Assembly: GCA_903858115.1 (NCBI GenBank)
Contig: CAIOHR010000060.1
Coordinates: forward strand, 94,581 to 158,580
DNA: 64,000 nt
Direction: 5' to 3'
Source of the DNA: an uncultured Pirellula sp.
GTDB taxonomy: Bacteria > Planctomycetota > Planctomycetia > Pirellulales > Pirellulaceae
In this document: positions 19,012 to 28,554 of the stretch, piece by piece
How the letters are laid out: each line of letters opens with the position of its first letter
How positions within the stretch are numbered: the first letter of the stretch is position 1
Translations under genes and position numbers: made by a program
The notes under the pieces: model-generated
Told to the model about the DNA's origin: nothing
Databases searched by the model: none
The model's input: the letters and a program-made list of their open reading frames with translations, nothing else

Positions 19012-19390
19012 GCACAGAGCTCGGCTTAACTGCGCAGGGTTGCAAAACGACAATATCTGAATCGGTAATAGACTCTTCACATCCGTTGAAGTCTCCTCGG
19101 CGTCGCAGTATTCCAGTCAACGCAATAGTCGGTTGCGATATTGCAATGACAACAAGTTCCCAATGTGCCAACGGTAAGGCTCCTGTATCGATCAAATCCA
19201 AAAGGCTTCGTGTTTCGGTCTCAGACGAACTGAAGATCTCGCTCGAAACCACGAGAAAAACCGAATCGCAATAAAGAAATCGGTCGCCCACTCGCAGGCT
19301 TCCCAAACGTCCAGTGTGTTTGGGCAACCGAATTCGGTCAACAGCAATCCAATCACGGATCAGCATGAAACACTCGGAGAGGATGCCCAC
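19004..19390 (-). CDS. hypothetical protein upstream of histidine kinase
   Basis: 128 residues, not recognised. No signal peptide; composition is ordinary, with a central SLRVGDRFLYCDSVFLVVSSEIFS stretch suggesting a small beta domain. The start could also be the internal Met at residue 9. The stop overlaps the kinase start by 8 nt, so translation is probably coupled and the product may modulate the kinase (inference). Confidence 0.6.
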   Translation of the reverse strand: MGILSECFMLIRDWIAVDRIRLPKHTGRLGSLRVGDRFLYCDSVFLVVSSEIFSSSETETRSLLDLIDTGALPLAHWELVVIAISQPTIALTGILRRRGDFNGCEESITDSDIVVLQPCAVKPSSVHD

Positions 19391-19419
19391 GGTCAGTCGA
19401 TTTCTTTTGTGAAGAGGGG

Positions 19420-19451
19420 TCGCTAGTCCTATTGTTCGCTAGTCCTATTGT
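19420..19451. repeat. tandem 16-bp duplication over the pspA stop codon
   Basis: TCGCTAGTCCTATTGT occurs perfectly at 19420-19435 and again at 19436-19451. The second copy contains the pspA stop codon (19445-19447, minus strand), so the last codons of pspA are duplicated just downstream of the gene. Confidence 0.9.
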
Positions 19452-20116
19452 AAGGAACGGCGAAGCGCCTCAAGTTCGGCCTGAACTCGATCCTTGCGTT
19501 CCTGTTCCAAGAATTCCTTCTCAACATCGCTGTTTGGCAATTGGTCCCCATCCATTTCCGTCCAAGCTTGAATTCGAGCTTCCTGGCGATCGACTCGATC
19601 CTCCAGTCGTTGAAACTGAGCAAAGGCAGACCGCTGATCCGTGCGTTCGATCGCAGCATGAATCTTGGTTGTAGACCGTGCTCTTGCCATGCGAGCGATC
19701 AAGAGCGTTTTCTTGTGCTGAGCCTGTCGAATCTTATCTTCCAAATCGCGCACAGCAGATTTCAGTTTATCAACTTCTGTCGCTTGCTTCAGGTGATCTC
19801 GTTGATATTGTTCGATCCGCGTGGTGCACGCGAGCTTTTGATCCAAAGCGGTCCTCGCCGTTGTTTCGTCTCCGCGTTTGATCGCGGTGCCCGCTCGATC
19901 TTGCCATTTGGACTCCTCCTCCTGTTCGCGAGCGATCCGTTTCCTCGCGAGGATTTCATCCGCTACCGCCTCTGCAACACTAGATCGCACCGTATCGAGC
20001 TCGCCTTGCATGTCGATGATGAGCTGATGAAGCATACGTTCTGGATCCTCGATTTGCTCGCGGAGCGCCGTGATACTGGATCGCATAACCAGAGAGAACT
20101 GTGATAACCAAGCCAT
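19445..20116 (-). CDS. pspA: PspA/IM30 family membrane-stress protein
   Basis: 223 residues, the usual PspA length. It is almost entirely helical and coiled-coil: an amphipathic N-terminus (MAWLSQFSLVMRSSITALREQIEDPERMLHQLI), then long heptad segments rich in Glu, Arg, Gln and Ala to about residue 190, including KRGDETTARTALDQKLA, which matches the family core. PspA/Vipp1/IM30 proteins bind stressed membranes as oligomers and protect them, related to ESCRT-III. An AAGGA Shine-Dalgarno lies about 8 nt before the ATG. A very large membrane protein is encoded upstream on the same strand and a membrane sensor kinase downstream. No pspF or pspBC genes are present. Confidence 0.9.
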   Translation of the reverse strand: MAWLSQFSLVMRSSITALREQIEDPERMLHQLIIDMQGELDTVRSSVAEAVADEILARKRIAREQEEESKWQDRAGTAIKRGDETTARTALDQKLACTTRIEQYQRDHLKQATEVDKLKSAVRDLEDKIRQAQHKKTLLIARMARARSTTKIHAAIERTDQRSAFAQFQRLEDRVDRQEARIQAWTEMDGDQLPNSDVEKEFLEQERKDRVQAELEALRRSLQ

Positions 20117-20232
20117 AATTTTTTCCTTAAGAATCTACTAACAGAGTTCAACCAAAGACCGCAAAGAATGCCGGAGCCATCGCTCTTCCGACGAGGAGAG
20201 CAACGGGACGTGAGCCCACGGCACTCGATGCG

Positions 20233-23200
20233 TTAGTTCCAAGTAGCCAATTCCACACTCAGCATACGGACGCGTGAAAGAATCCTTTCTCGATACACTT
20301 CGCAAAGTGCGGCAACTGCAATCACCGCAATTCCAACTCCAAGTCCACTTACCCATAGCATTTCCAACTCGACGGCGGAGCGAACGAGCATCGCGAGCAG
20401 GTCCGCGGAAAGAAATGCAACTCCGGTGTACATCGGCAGTTTCACTCGCAGTCCAATGGAGAGAAGAATAACAAAGACCGAGAGAATCAGAAGTGATAGC
20501 ATGTGCCACCAGCTCTCATGTACGATCATGCTATAGACAGGCGATACGAGGATCGTGAGAGATCCGATCATTCGCAATGATTTGTGAAAGTGGGAAGGAA
20601 TCTGTTGTTTCATCAATTCAACGAGCCCGAGAATCGATAGTCCGATAGGAACGAGATAAAGTTGGACATCAGACCAACCTGTCGATCTGGTTACCAGTGC
20701 GATACCTGTGTTCAGCATCACGATCGCGATCCATGCATCAAACTTATTGCTTCGTGTCGTGGAACGATATAGAGTTGCGACGCCCGCAAGCAAGATAGCG
20801 GTAGCGAGATATGCGGTTGCCATCGGACCGGGCAAAACGAAGAGAGTAGCAACTCCAACTAGCGTGACAAACACCGGCAATACTCGGCCAAGAATATAAG
20901 ACGGACGGGAAACAACAGACCATTTCTCGTTGTTCATGCTACGGGCTCCCAACCATTGCAGGGACAATCCAGCGATCACAGCAATCAACGATCCGGCTCC
21001 GGTGATCGGGAGCCACTCATGCCAGAGGCTGAACACCAGTGCTGCTCCCACGATTCCAAAGGCTGCCCAGACTCGATATTCGTTGCGAGAACGAACCGCA
21101 TGCATCAGCTCCTCGGTTGCCAGCGACAGGATTGCAACTATCGCAACCAACCCTGGAACGATAGCTACGTTTGTCACTCGCAAGCATAGACCATACGACA
21201 CAATCATTAACGCATAGAGACCGGCTAACCATACGTTGGCGGCGTTGCTATTCAATCGCGATGAAAGCCACTTGACCAAGAAGATGTTTCCCACGAGGAT
21301 TGCCAACAGGAGTGGAGGCTTGGTGAAGGATTGCCCACCGCGAAGGGCTTCGGCGATTAAACCGGAGACCGATAACCACGGAGCGATAAGCATCAGAATC
21401 AGGATGTTTCCCCACATGCATATTGCAGCAAACTCCGGGTTCTTAACGGGTCGTCGATACATCACCAGGAGGCCAGCTAGTGCGATCAACCCGGCGATCT
21501 GCACTGACCATGTGAAGACCAACACGCTTCCGAGCGCGATGATCACCAGCCATATGCCAGCAACATGTGGCACATACCGTGTTAGTAGACCACGATCAGA
21601 AATCGTATCGTGCATGTGGCCATTCCACTGTTGCAGTTGTTGCTCTAGCCAGTGGGGCACCACACCCATCAACCATGCTGTAGCGACCCAAACCAGTACC
21701 GAGAAACGATGTTCTGACGGGATGAGTTGTATCGACTGGAAGTATGCAGACGCGACAATGGGTAAAAGACCGACAAATGTAGCCGTAGCGATTCGACTTC
21801 GTGTCATTCCAATCGCATAGACCAACCAACCGATCAATACGATCAGACTCCAACGGAGCAACTCATGCTTGAAGAGAAAGCCCGCTTGCATAACGCCAGC
21901 GAATTGAAACGAGAGACAAGTCACAACACCTAAGGTAGCAAGATCGGCCATCGGGATAATGATCGCACCGAGCAACGAATGACGCATTGCGATAGGATTG
22001 CTGGGTTGCACGCAAAGATTACTAATATCCAGGCCTAATGCTTGTCGATCCGCTTGCCAACAAACCAACTGCGTTCGGCGAATAGACATCCACGCGGAGT
22101 AGCCAACACACGAAACAGCCACCAACGCACAGTTTGCAACGTCCAACTGCACCAAGAAGCTGAACGACATAGAGGACATGATGGAGACCGCTAGCACGGC
22201 GATGATCAAACTATTCGCTAATCCTGCTAGATAATGACGCGTTCGGTAGATCGCAATCCAGGATGCGAGAAGGCAGACCACAGATTTCGCATAATTCCAA
22301 GCAGAAACGGTTTGTGTGATATTTGGTACAGCATCGACTAGCCATGCAGCGGCAACGAAACCGATCAAGCCCCCTCCTACCCAAGCGGCCAATGAAAATG
22401 ATTTGCCACTGGATAGTAATGGCCATTGAAGGACAGCTCGCTCAGGAACGGGAAACATGGATATCCATCGGTCAACGTGGCCGGTTATGAATGTACACCC
22501 GAGGACTCCCATACTCACCACGATCGCTGCGACGGGAAGATGCATCGAGAACATCGCGTTGGCATACGGAACCCACGTTGCTGACACGGTGATCAGCGTC
22601 AACATCGAGATCGCGAGATACCGGCGGTCATTCCAGCTATACGCAAAACCGGCGAATAGCACAGAGTGCAAAAGTGGGATGAGAAACAGCGCTTTGACGT
22701 TCGTTGCCGAAAGTACCAAGAGCAACAAACACATGGTGGTTGTCGCATATTGCAACGGTCGAGATGCATATTGGAGTTGGTTCGAATCGGAAACTCGATT
22801 CATCCAACGACTGACAAATGCAAAGACGATCAGCAACGGTAGATAGGTCAAGCCGTAGAAAGCGAGTGGCAATCTTTCTTCAGAAAGCGAAGTGGCAGCG
22901 GATGCAACAACCGAACGAGAGAGTTCCGAAAACATGGCAGGTAAGCTTTGGTAGGCAGCCACGGTGAGAACAATTGCAACCCACGAGAACCCTGCATGTC
23001 GAGTGTCGCGAGCTGCAAACCAAGCGAGACCCGATGCCAACGCCAGTGTAGGAACTGCAGCCATCGACGAGTTACCACCCCAGCGGAAACCATGAAAGGA
23101 CAGCACGATACCGGCAGCACCGATAAGCAGTCCCACAAACATGGGGATGGCAATAGCCACGGGAAGCATCGGAATCATCCCTCCTGTGCGAGCACGGAAG

Positions 23201-24021
23201 ACTTTGGATGCCGTTCGAGTCGTCAGGGCGATCGGAATCGAACATAGAACCAATCCGAATCCCATCCAGTCTGTGTTGTCAATCCAACTCAATTTGGTCG
23301 AGAACAGAAGGATCATTTGCGTTCCCACCAGAATGATCGGAAAGAAACCGAAAATGGCTGGTTTGCGATGTTGCTCCGCAAGCCAAAATACATGCCGATT
23401 GACTTTGATAATGGCAATGGTACCTATCAGCCAAATCAGTCCGCCAGCAAGCAGGCTATAGTCGGTTAACTTAGGAAGTGCGCATGCCATTGCCAAGGCA
23501 AAGTAGGCTGACTGGTAGGAGATTTGTCTTCCACAGAAAAACTTCTTGAAAATGGAGTCGGTAAAGAACCAACATGCTGCTCCACCGATGGCCAAGAGAG
23601 GCATGGAGGTAATCAAGTTCATCCCACTCTGTTCAGTTAGCCAACCGAGCGAGAAAAAACTGATCGGAACCAGCAACAACGTCAAAATGCGAAGCACCGT
23701 GGACGTAGACCTAAGCCCCAGCAGTTTATCGCTTGCTTCACTAAAGCCGTAAACGGCACTAACGTAGAGAAGTATGGAGAGATATTTGATAGTCTCGTTA
23801 AGGCTATCCCAATTCTGGTGGACGAGTTTCAACGAGCACACCGTAACGATGGCGGCCCCGATCATCAGCATTCGCTTGATATTGGTTTCTTCGAAGAAGC
23901 TGGAGACAAACCGTTCGATCAACGAAGGGGAGTTTTCGGTGCCCGAGTTGCCGACTTCGGGTTGAGTTTTAGGAGAGGGTGGAACCGTCTCGTCGAGAAG
24001 CGATAATTGATTCATGTCCAT
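20233..24021 (-). CDS. very large polytopic membrane protein of unknown function
   Basis: About 1262 residues from ATG 24021; ATG 24015 or TTG 24039 are alternatives. The first ~50 residues are polar and Pro-rich; the rest alternates hydrophobic helices and short loops, with roughly 30 or more predicted membrane spans and no soluble domain. The entry segment (FFEETNIKRMLMIGAAIVTVCSLKLVHQNWDSLNETIKYLSILLYVSAVYGF) resembles the beginning of DUF2157/DUF2339-type membrane proteins, but I cannot assign a family. It contains many Trp and Thr residues but no obvious transporter or enzyme motif. It is upstream of pspA on the same strand with a 116-bp gap. Confidence 0.7.
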   Translation of the reverse strand: MDMNQLSLLDETVPPSPKTQPEVGNSGTENSPSLIERFVSSFFEETNIKRMLMIGAAIVTVCSLKLVHQNWDSLNETIKYLSILLYVSAVYGFSEASDKLLGLRSTSTVLRILTLLLVPISFFSLGWLTEQSGMNLITSMPLLAIGGAACWFFTDSIFKKFFCGRQISYQSAYFALAMACALPKLTDYSLLAGGLIWLIGTIAIIKVNRHVFWLAEQHRKPAIFGFFPIILVGTQMILLFSTKLSWIDNTDWMGFGLVLCSIPIALTTRTASKVFRARTGGMIPMLPVAIAIPMFVGLLIGAAGIVLSFHGFRWGGNSSMAAVPTLALASGLAWFAARDTRHAGFSWVAIVLTVAAYQSLPAMFSELSRSVVASAATSLSEERLPLAFYGLTYLPLLIVFAFVSRWMNRVSDSNQLQYASRPLQYATTTMCLLLLVLSATNVKALFLIPLLHSVLFAGFAYSWNDRRYLAISMLTLITVSATWVPYANAMFSMHLPVAAIVVSMGVLGCTFITGHVDRWISMFPVPERAVLQWPLLSSGKSFSLAAWVGGGLIGFVAAAWLVDAVPNITQTVSAWNYAKSVVCLLASWIAIYRTRHYLAGLANSLIIAVLAVSIMSSMSFSFLVQLDVANCALVAVSCVGYSAWMSIRRTQLVCWQADRQALGLDISNLCVQPSNPIAMRHSLLGAIIIPMADLATLGVVTCLSFQFAGVMQAGFLFKHELLRWSLIVLIGWLVYAIGMTRSRIATATFVGLLPIVASAYFQSIQLIPSEHRFSVLVWVATAWLMGVVPHWLEQQLQQWNGHMHDTISDRGLLTRYVPHVAGIWLVIIALGSVLVFTWSVQIAGLIALAGLLVMYRRPVKNPEFAAICMWGNILILMLIAPWLSVSGLIAEALRGGQSFTKPPLLLAILVGNIFLVKWLSSRLNSNAANVWLAGLYALMIVSYGLCLRVTNVAIVPGLVAIVAILSLATEELMHAVRSRNEYRVWAAFGIVGAALVFSLWHEWLPITGAGSLIAVIAGLSLQWLGARSMNNEKWSVVSRPSYILGRVLPVFVTLVGVATLFVLPGPMATAYLATAILLAGVATLYRSTTRSNKFDAWIAIVMLNTGIALVTRSTGWSDVQLYLVPIGLSILGLVELMKQQIPSHFHKSLRMIGSLTILVSPVYSMIVHESWWHMLSLLILSVFVILLSIGLRVKLPMYTGVAFLSADLLAMLVRSAVELEMLWVSGLGVGIAVIAVAALCEVYRERILSRVRMLSVELATWN

Positions 24022-24491
24022 CGATTCGGGTTGGCACAAAGATTGACTGGCTCCGAGTTAGGCCAGTGTTGACTGGAGACTCCCATTACACATTTCGTGC
24101 CGCAGCGACTTGAAATTTGTCGCAAAAGCCGTAAGGTATTCCTGCGTAGTAGGTTGCGGCGTTTCATTTTGTTCGCGGGCCACGCAGCAGTGACCCAACT
24201 GCAGTGTGGCTCATGCACCAGAAACGCAGTGCTCAGACTGCTTTTTGGCGGGAGCATCGCATCAACCGCCCAATTACGGGCAGATTAGCGGAAGTTCTAT
24301 CTCCAACAATCCACTGTTTCCGTCGTGGAGAATTCCGTCCAAAGAGATTTTCTGGGAATTGACCCGTAGAATGCGCGAACAATACTAGGAAGTCCGTTAT
24401 TGTAGGTAGGTTTGCGATCGCTACAGCGAATCTGCCGCGAATTGTTTTGACAAATAGCTTGAACAGACTGTGTAGCTTGATGCTCCAAAAA
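24022..24491. other. divergent intergenic region
   Basis: 470 bp between the large membrane protein (minus) and the alpha/beta hydrolase (plus). Short open frames here lack coding character. One possible promoter is listed separately; otherwise I see no repeat or RNA gene. Confidence 0.45.
24359..24386 (+). promoter_or_regulatory. possible sigma-70-type promoter for alpha/beta hydrolase operon
   Basis: TTGACC (24359-24364) and AATACT (24381-24386) are separated by 16 bp and lie about 105 bp before the hydrolase start. The match is moderate and unsupported by other data; planctomycete promoters are poorly conserved. Confidence 0.25.
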
Positions 24492-25304
24492 ATGATCAAT
24501 ATTCTGGGGATAGGTTCCTTCGATGCCTACCGGCGCGGGAATCGGCCATTGATTCTCGTGAACGGTCTGGCTGAACAAGAAGAAAGCTGGTACCCCAATC
24601 GGTTTGTTTGGCAAAAACACTTCGAAGTTCACTTACCAGGCGTTTTGGTATACGGAGGCCCGGTGATTCAAGAGCGACTCGCTGAAAAACGACCCATCAA
24701 TATCGAGTTTCTAACCAATCGTTTAGCAGAATACCTGGATCGTTTTGTCCAATCCGCTCCATACAATCTCGTGGCTAGTAGCTTGGGTGGCCAAATCTCG
24801 GTGGAGTATGCAGCTCGCTATCCTGGCAAAGTGAATAAGCTTGTACTACTGTGTCCTTCTGGATTTGGGACAGAGGAACGGTTACCGGTCTTGGATGGGG
24901 CTCGAGCCAAAAACTACAAGGGCCTTGTGGAGAGCACGTTCCATGATCGCCGCTTCGCAAGCCCACGAATCGTGGATTATTATGCTCAAAAATTTGCCAT
25001 GAAGCACTGGCGAAAAGCATTCTTTGAAACGGTTCGAGGGACCAAGAGTCATTCGGTGGTAGATAAGTTGAAGCAGATCGATCGCCCCGCCTTGGTTATC
25101 TGCGGGCGCGAAGACAGAATTGTTGATCCCGTCGCCGTTCATGAGGCGATACGTGATTTACCCAATTATAGATATGTTTCAATTCCCAATTGCGGCCACG
25201 CCCCGCAGTTGGAATGCCCACGATTGATTAATCGGATGGTCGTCGATTTCATAAACAATGATGATGTGCAGCCGGCAGCCGATATGGATGGGCTCGGTGG
25301 GTAA
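24492..25304 (+). CDS. alpha/beta hydrolase
   Basis: 270 residues from ATG 24492 (frame open upstream to 24447). Alpha/beta-hydrolase fold: oxyanion region LILVNGLAEQEESW, nucleophile elbow LVASSLGGQISVEYAARYPGKV with serine in place of the usual first glycine (S-x-S-x-G), acid in ICGREDRIVDP and histidine in NCGHAPQLECP. The helical cap region is short. The 3' end overlaps the RND exporter start by 47 nt, so the two are probably co-translated. A lipid or ester substrate linked to the exporter is plausible but is inference. Confidence 0.85.
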   Translation: MINILGIGSFDAYRRGNRPLILVNGLAEQEESWYPNRFVWQKHFEVHLPGVLVYGGPVIQERLAEKRPINIEFLTNRLAEYLDRFVQSAPYNLVASSLGGQISVEYAARYPGKVNKLVLLCPSGFGTEERLPVLDGARAKNYKGLVESTFHDRRFASPRIVDYYAQKFAMKHWRKAFFETVRGTKSHSVVDKLKQIDRPALVICGREDRIVDPVAVHEAIRDLPNYRYVSIPNCGHAPQLECPRLINRMVVDFINNDDVQPAADMDGLGG

Positions 25305-27696
25305 GCAGACTCCGATCGTCGGCTCCAGTGAGAGTGTAGCCGTCGACATCTTGCAGCCATCAGGAGATGGAAAGCCGTCTCGACCGAGATGGGCAATTGC
25401 CGTGTTTTGTCTATTACTGTGCCTTCTACCGCTAACCATCATGGCGGCGATAACGGCAATCATCAGCAACGTCAACGACGTTCGAGATTGGTTGCCAAAA
25501 CACTACAAGGAGACAGGTCAGTACGAATGGTTTCGAGAACGATTCGGTAGTGAAGAGTTTGTGATCGTGAGTTGGCCCGGTTGTACTCTTGAAGATGCGC
25601 GGTTGGAACAATTATCCAGTATTCTCGCGGAGCGTTCTCGCAGCGAGGAATCTCTGGGCAACCCACCATTGTTCACCGAGATTATGACAGGTCGGGAATT
25701 AGTGGACGACCTAACGGGTGTAGGAGCAGGGCTTTCCCTCAATCAAGCTTTGAATCGATTGCAGGGAACGATTATTGGTCCCGATCTCCAACAGACATGC
25801 GTTGTTGTCACGCTGAGCGAAAACTCGCCAACGCATTTACGTTACGTTTTGTCTGAAATACGAAAAGCAACTGTAGAGAGCGGCGTGCCTGACGAGGACG
25901 TACACCTTGGCGGTCCGGTAGTGGTGAACGACGCTATCGACAAAGCGAGCTCTCAGTCGCTCGTGCGTTTAGCAGGTATGGCTGCGTTTGTGGGCTTGGT
26001 GATTGCATGGCTTAGTTTTCGAGAAGTTCGATTAACGATTATTGTCTTCATAATCTCTGGTTACAGCGCATTGCTAAGTCTGGCATTGGTGCCTCTTTGT
26101 GGAATGCCGTTGAACGCCATTCTGATAACGATGGTTCCATTGGTGTATGTGGCAGCCATGTCCGGTGCCATCCATCTTTCAAACTACTACTTGGAGAATC
26201 GAGAACATGCAGACACCATCGAAGCGATACGTTTAGCCATTCGCCAAGCAACGTTACCATTGAGTTTGGCTGCATCTACTACTGCGGTCGGACTCGTTTC
26301 GCTTTGGTATAGTGACTTGGCTCCAATTCGTATGTTCGGTTTGTTTTCTGCAGTCGGTGTGTTGCTCTCGCTGGCGATGCAGTTGATTGGACTACCGGCA
26401 TTACTGTGCATGTGGCCGAACAAAAAATCTGTCCCGAAAACGACCCCTCCAATTTCTGAAAAAGTTCCAGCGACTTCGGCTTGGGGTTGGCAATGGTTCG
26501 CTCAACTCATTGCAAAACGACATTCTTGGTTTGTAGCGATCTACGTGATCCTCGCAATATCTGGATTGGCTGGCTTGGCACGTATCGAGACATCGATACA
26601 GATCATGCGATTATTCGCCAACGATGCACCCATCATTTCAAATTATGATTGGCTGGAACGCAATTTGTGTGCGATGATTCCCTTGGAAGTTGTTATCCGA
26701 TTTGACGAGCCAAGTCAGTCTGAGGACAAGAATAGGCCAGCAACCAATCAAGAGCCGAATGCGGATAAAGGTGTCGATAACGCCAGCTATCAACGATTGG
26801 AACTTATACGCGAGATTCACGATAGCATTGCACAGATCGACGGCGTGAGTGGTTGCCTTTCGGGTGCAACATTCGCTCGTCCTGTTCGTCAGGCACCGCC
26901 GTCTATCCGTCGTGTATTGGAGAACGTCCGCTTGAAGCAGACACGGGCGCGACTTGTCGAAGCTGGTTATTTGTCGATCACACCGGAGGATGAAAGTTGG
27001 CGAATCAGCCTGCGAGTCAGTGCCGGAGAAGATCTCGACTATGGCGAGTTTCAGCAATTCATTCGAAAGCAAGTGGAACCTATTCTTGAACGAGAAAGAG
27101 ACAAGAGTGGGCAGGAGCTATCGGCGGTTTACACAGGCGCGGTTCCGATTATTTACAAGGCCCGAAGAAGTCTGCTGAATGGATTAACTCTGGGTTTCGG
27201 GACCGATGTTTTTTTGGTGATGGTTGCAGGCATCGTTTTGATGAAGAACTGGAGCAGTGGTCTACTTTTGGGCCTGACCTGCGTTTTTCCCATGACGATG
27301 GTTTTCGGTTTGATGGGTTGGTGCAACTGGGTTGTTGACATAGGTACGGTGATGGCGCCGTGTGTCGCTTTAGGGGTAACGGTCGATGACTCTATCCACT
27401 TCTTACTATGGTTCCGACGGGGGACAAAGCAGGGGCTGGATCGTTCCCAGGCAATTCTTTTAGCCTATGAGACATGTGGTCGTGCAATGTTGCAGAGTTG
27501 GGGGGTTATCGGTTTAGGCCTAGCGGTGTTTGCTTTAAGCTCGTTCGTTCCGACTTTTCGCTTTGGTATTCTGACTTTGTCTTTGTTGACTGCCTCCTTG
27601 GTTTCGAATCTCATCTTCTTACCTGCATTCCTGGCTGGACCACTTGGTACATTCATCGCAGGCCGGGCAGGAAGCAAGTCGACGGCCAGCGAATAG
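25258..27696 (+). CDS. RND superfamily exporter, MMPL/hydrophobe type
   Basis: 812 residues from ATG 25258; internal ATGs near 25288 are possible. RND topology: TM1 near residues 45-65, a periplasmic loop, a block of five or six helices around 235-380, a second half beginning with another helix (~425-445), a large second loop and a final helix block (~640-795). The proton-relay-type helix contains GVTVDDSIHFLLWFRRG, characteristic of MMPL/HpnN-like exporters, and SMALSASTTAVG-like and ASTTAVGLVSL signatures occur in the first half. These proteins move lipids or other hydrophobic molecules across the inner membrane. The neighbouring alpha/beta hydrolase supports a lipid-related role (inference). 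Confidence 0.9.
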   Translation: MMMCSRQPIWMGSVGKQTPIVGSSESVAVDILQPSGDGKPSRPRWAIAVFCLLLCLLPLTIMAAITAIISNVNDVRDWLPKHYKETGQYEWFRERFGSEEFVIVSWPGCTLEDARLEQLSSILAERSRSEESLGNPPLFTEIMTGRELVDDLTGVGAGLSLNQALNRLQGTIIGPDLQQTCVVVTLSENSPTHLRYVLSEIRKATVESGVPDEDVHLGGPVVVNDAIDKASSQSLVRLAGMAAFVGLVIAWLSFREVRLTIIVFIISGYSALLSLALVPLCGMPLNAILITMVPLVYVAAMSGAIHLSNYYLENREHADTIEAIRLAIRQATLPLSLAASTTAVGLVSLWYSDLAPIRMFGLFSAVGVLLSLAMQLIGLPALLCMWPNKKSVPKTTPPISEKVPATSAWGWQWFAQLIAKRHSWFVAIYVILAISGLAGLARIETSIQIMRLFANDAPIISNYDWLERNLCAMIPLEVVIRFDEPSQSEDKNRPATNQEPNADKGVDNASYQRLELIREIHDSIAQIDGVSGCLSGATFARPVRQAPPSIRRVLENVRLKQTRARLVEAGYLSITPEDESWRISLRVSAGEDLDYGEFQQFIRKQVEPILERERDKSGQELSAVYTGAVPIIYKARRSLLNGLTLGFGTDVFLVMVAGIVLMKNWSSGLLLGLTCVFPMTMVFGLMGWCNWVVDIGTVMAPCVALGVTVDDSIHFLLWFRRGTKQGLDRSQAILLAYETCGRAMLQSWGVIGLGLAVFALSSFVPTFRFGILTLSLLTASLVSNLIFLPAFLAGPLGTFIAGRAGSKSTASE

Positions 27697-27743
27697 CACC
27701 ATGACGCTTCACGAAGTCTGTAGACTTGAGAATTGACAAACGC

Positions 27744-28484
27744 ATGGTTATGTCCGAACAAAGTGATAGAACTTGGCTGCTGCCAAAATTCCCTTGGGTG
27801 ATGCGAATGACGTGGTCGGAACTGCTATTCGCGCACTGGCAGGTGGAACCGAGTTGTATCGCAGCATTGCTTCCACCCAATCTGGAATTGGACACGCGAG
27901 ACGGCAAGGCTTGGATCGGCATCGTCCCTTTCTTGATGTCTAACATTGCACCGCGATGGTGTCCTCCATTACCGCGATTGAGCCGATTTCTAGAATTGAA
28001 CGTTCGCACGTATGTAAAGCTCGATGGCAAGCCCGGTGTCTGGTTCTTTTCTCTCGACGCTGAAAATCCTGTCGCGGTTCGAGTGGCGCGTGCTACCTTC
28101 AACTTGCCTTACATGGATGCGACGATGGCAATGACCAAAATGGATGATGCAGCAACTATCACTTATCAAAGCAACCGAACCCACCGAGGCGAGGCTCTAG
28201 CTGCGCTCGATGTTTGCTACGAATCTTGCGGCACTCCTTTTCAGGCAATCCCTGGAACCTTAGAGCATTGGCTCACGGCTCGCTATTGTTTGTATAGTGC
28301 CAATCGAAAGGGGCGACTATTTCGAGGAGAGATTGACCATCCCCCTTGGACTCTCACCAACGCGAATTGGACAGTGAAAAAAAATTCGATGTGTAGCGGC
28401 TTGGGTGTCGATTTGATCGGCCAGCCCCATTTGCTTTACGCTCAACCCATCACCGTTCGAGCGTGGCCAGCGACTCGTTGCTGA
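27744..28484 (+). CDS. DUF2071 (YqjF-like) protein
   Basis: 246 residues from ATG 27744; ATG 27750 or TTG 27726 are alternatives. DUF2071 features are clear: MTWSELLFAHWQVEPSCIAALLPPNLELDTRDGKAWIGIVPFLM near the N-terminus, LELNVRTYVKLDGKPGVWFFSLDAENPVAVRVAR, and the YCLYSANRKGRLFRGEIDHPPW block. The family fold is related to acetoacetate decarboxylase-like proteins, but function is unknown. Cytoplasmic. It follows the RND exporter by 47 bp on the same strand and may be the end of that operon. Confidence 0.88.
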   Translation: MVMSEQSDRTWLLPKFPWVMRMTWSELLFAHWQVEPSCIAALLPPNLELDTRDGKAWIGIVPFLMSNIAPRWCPPLPRLSRFLELNVRTYVKLDGKPGVWFFSLDAENPVAVRVARATFNLPYMDATMAMTKMDDAATITYQSNRTHRGEALAALDVCYESCGTPFQAIPGTLEHWLTARYCLYSANRKGRLFRGEIDHPPWTLTNANWTVKKNSMCSGLGVDLIGQPHLLYAQPITVRAWPATRC

Positions 28485-28554
28485 CACGAAACGCTGGGTT
28501 GCAGCCAGCAAAAACAGTGTTCTTGGGTCCTCCGAAATCCAAAATTTCAGTCGC

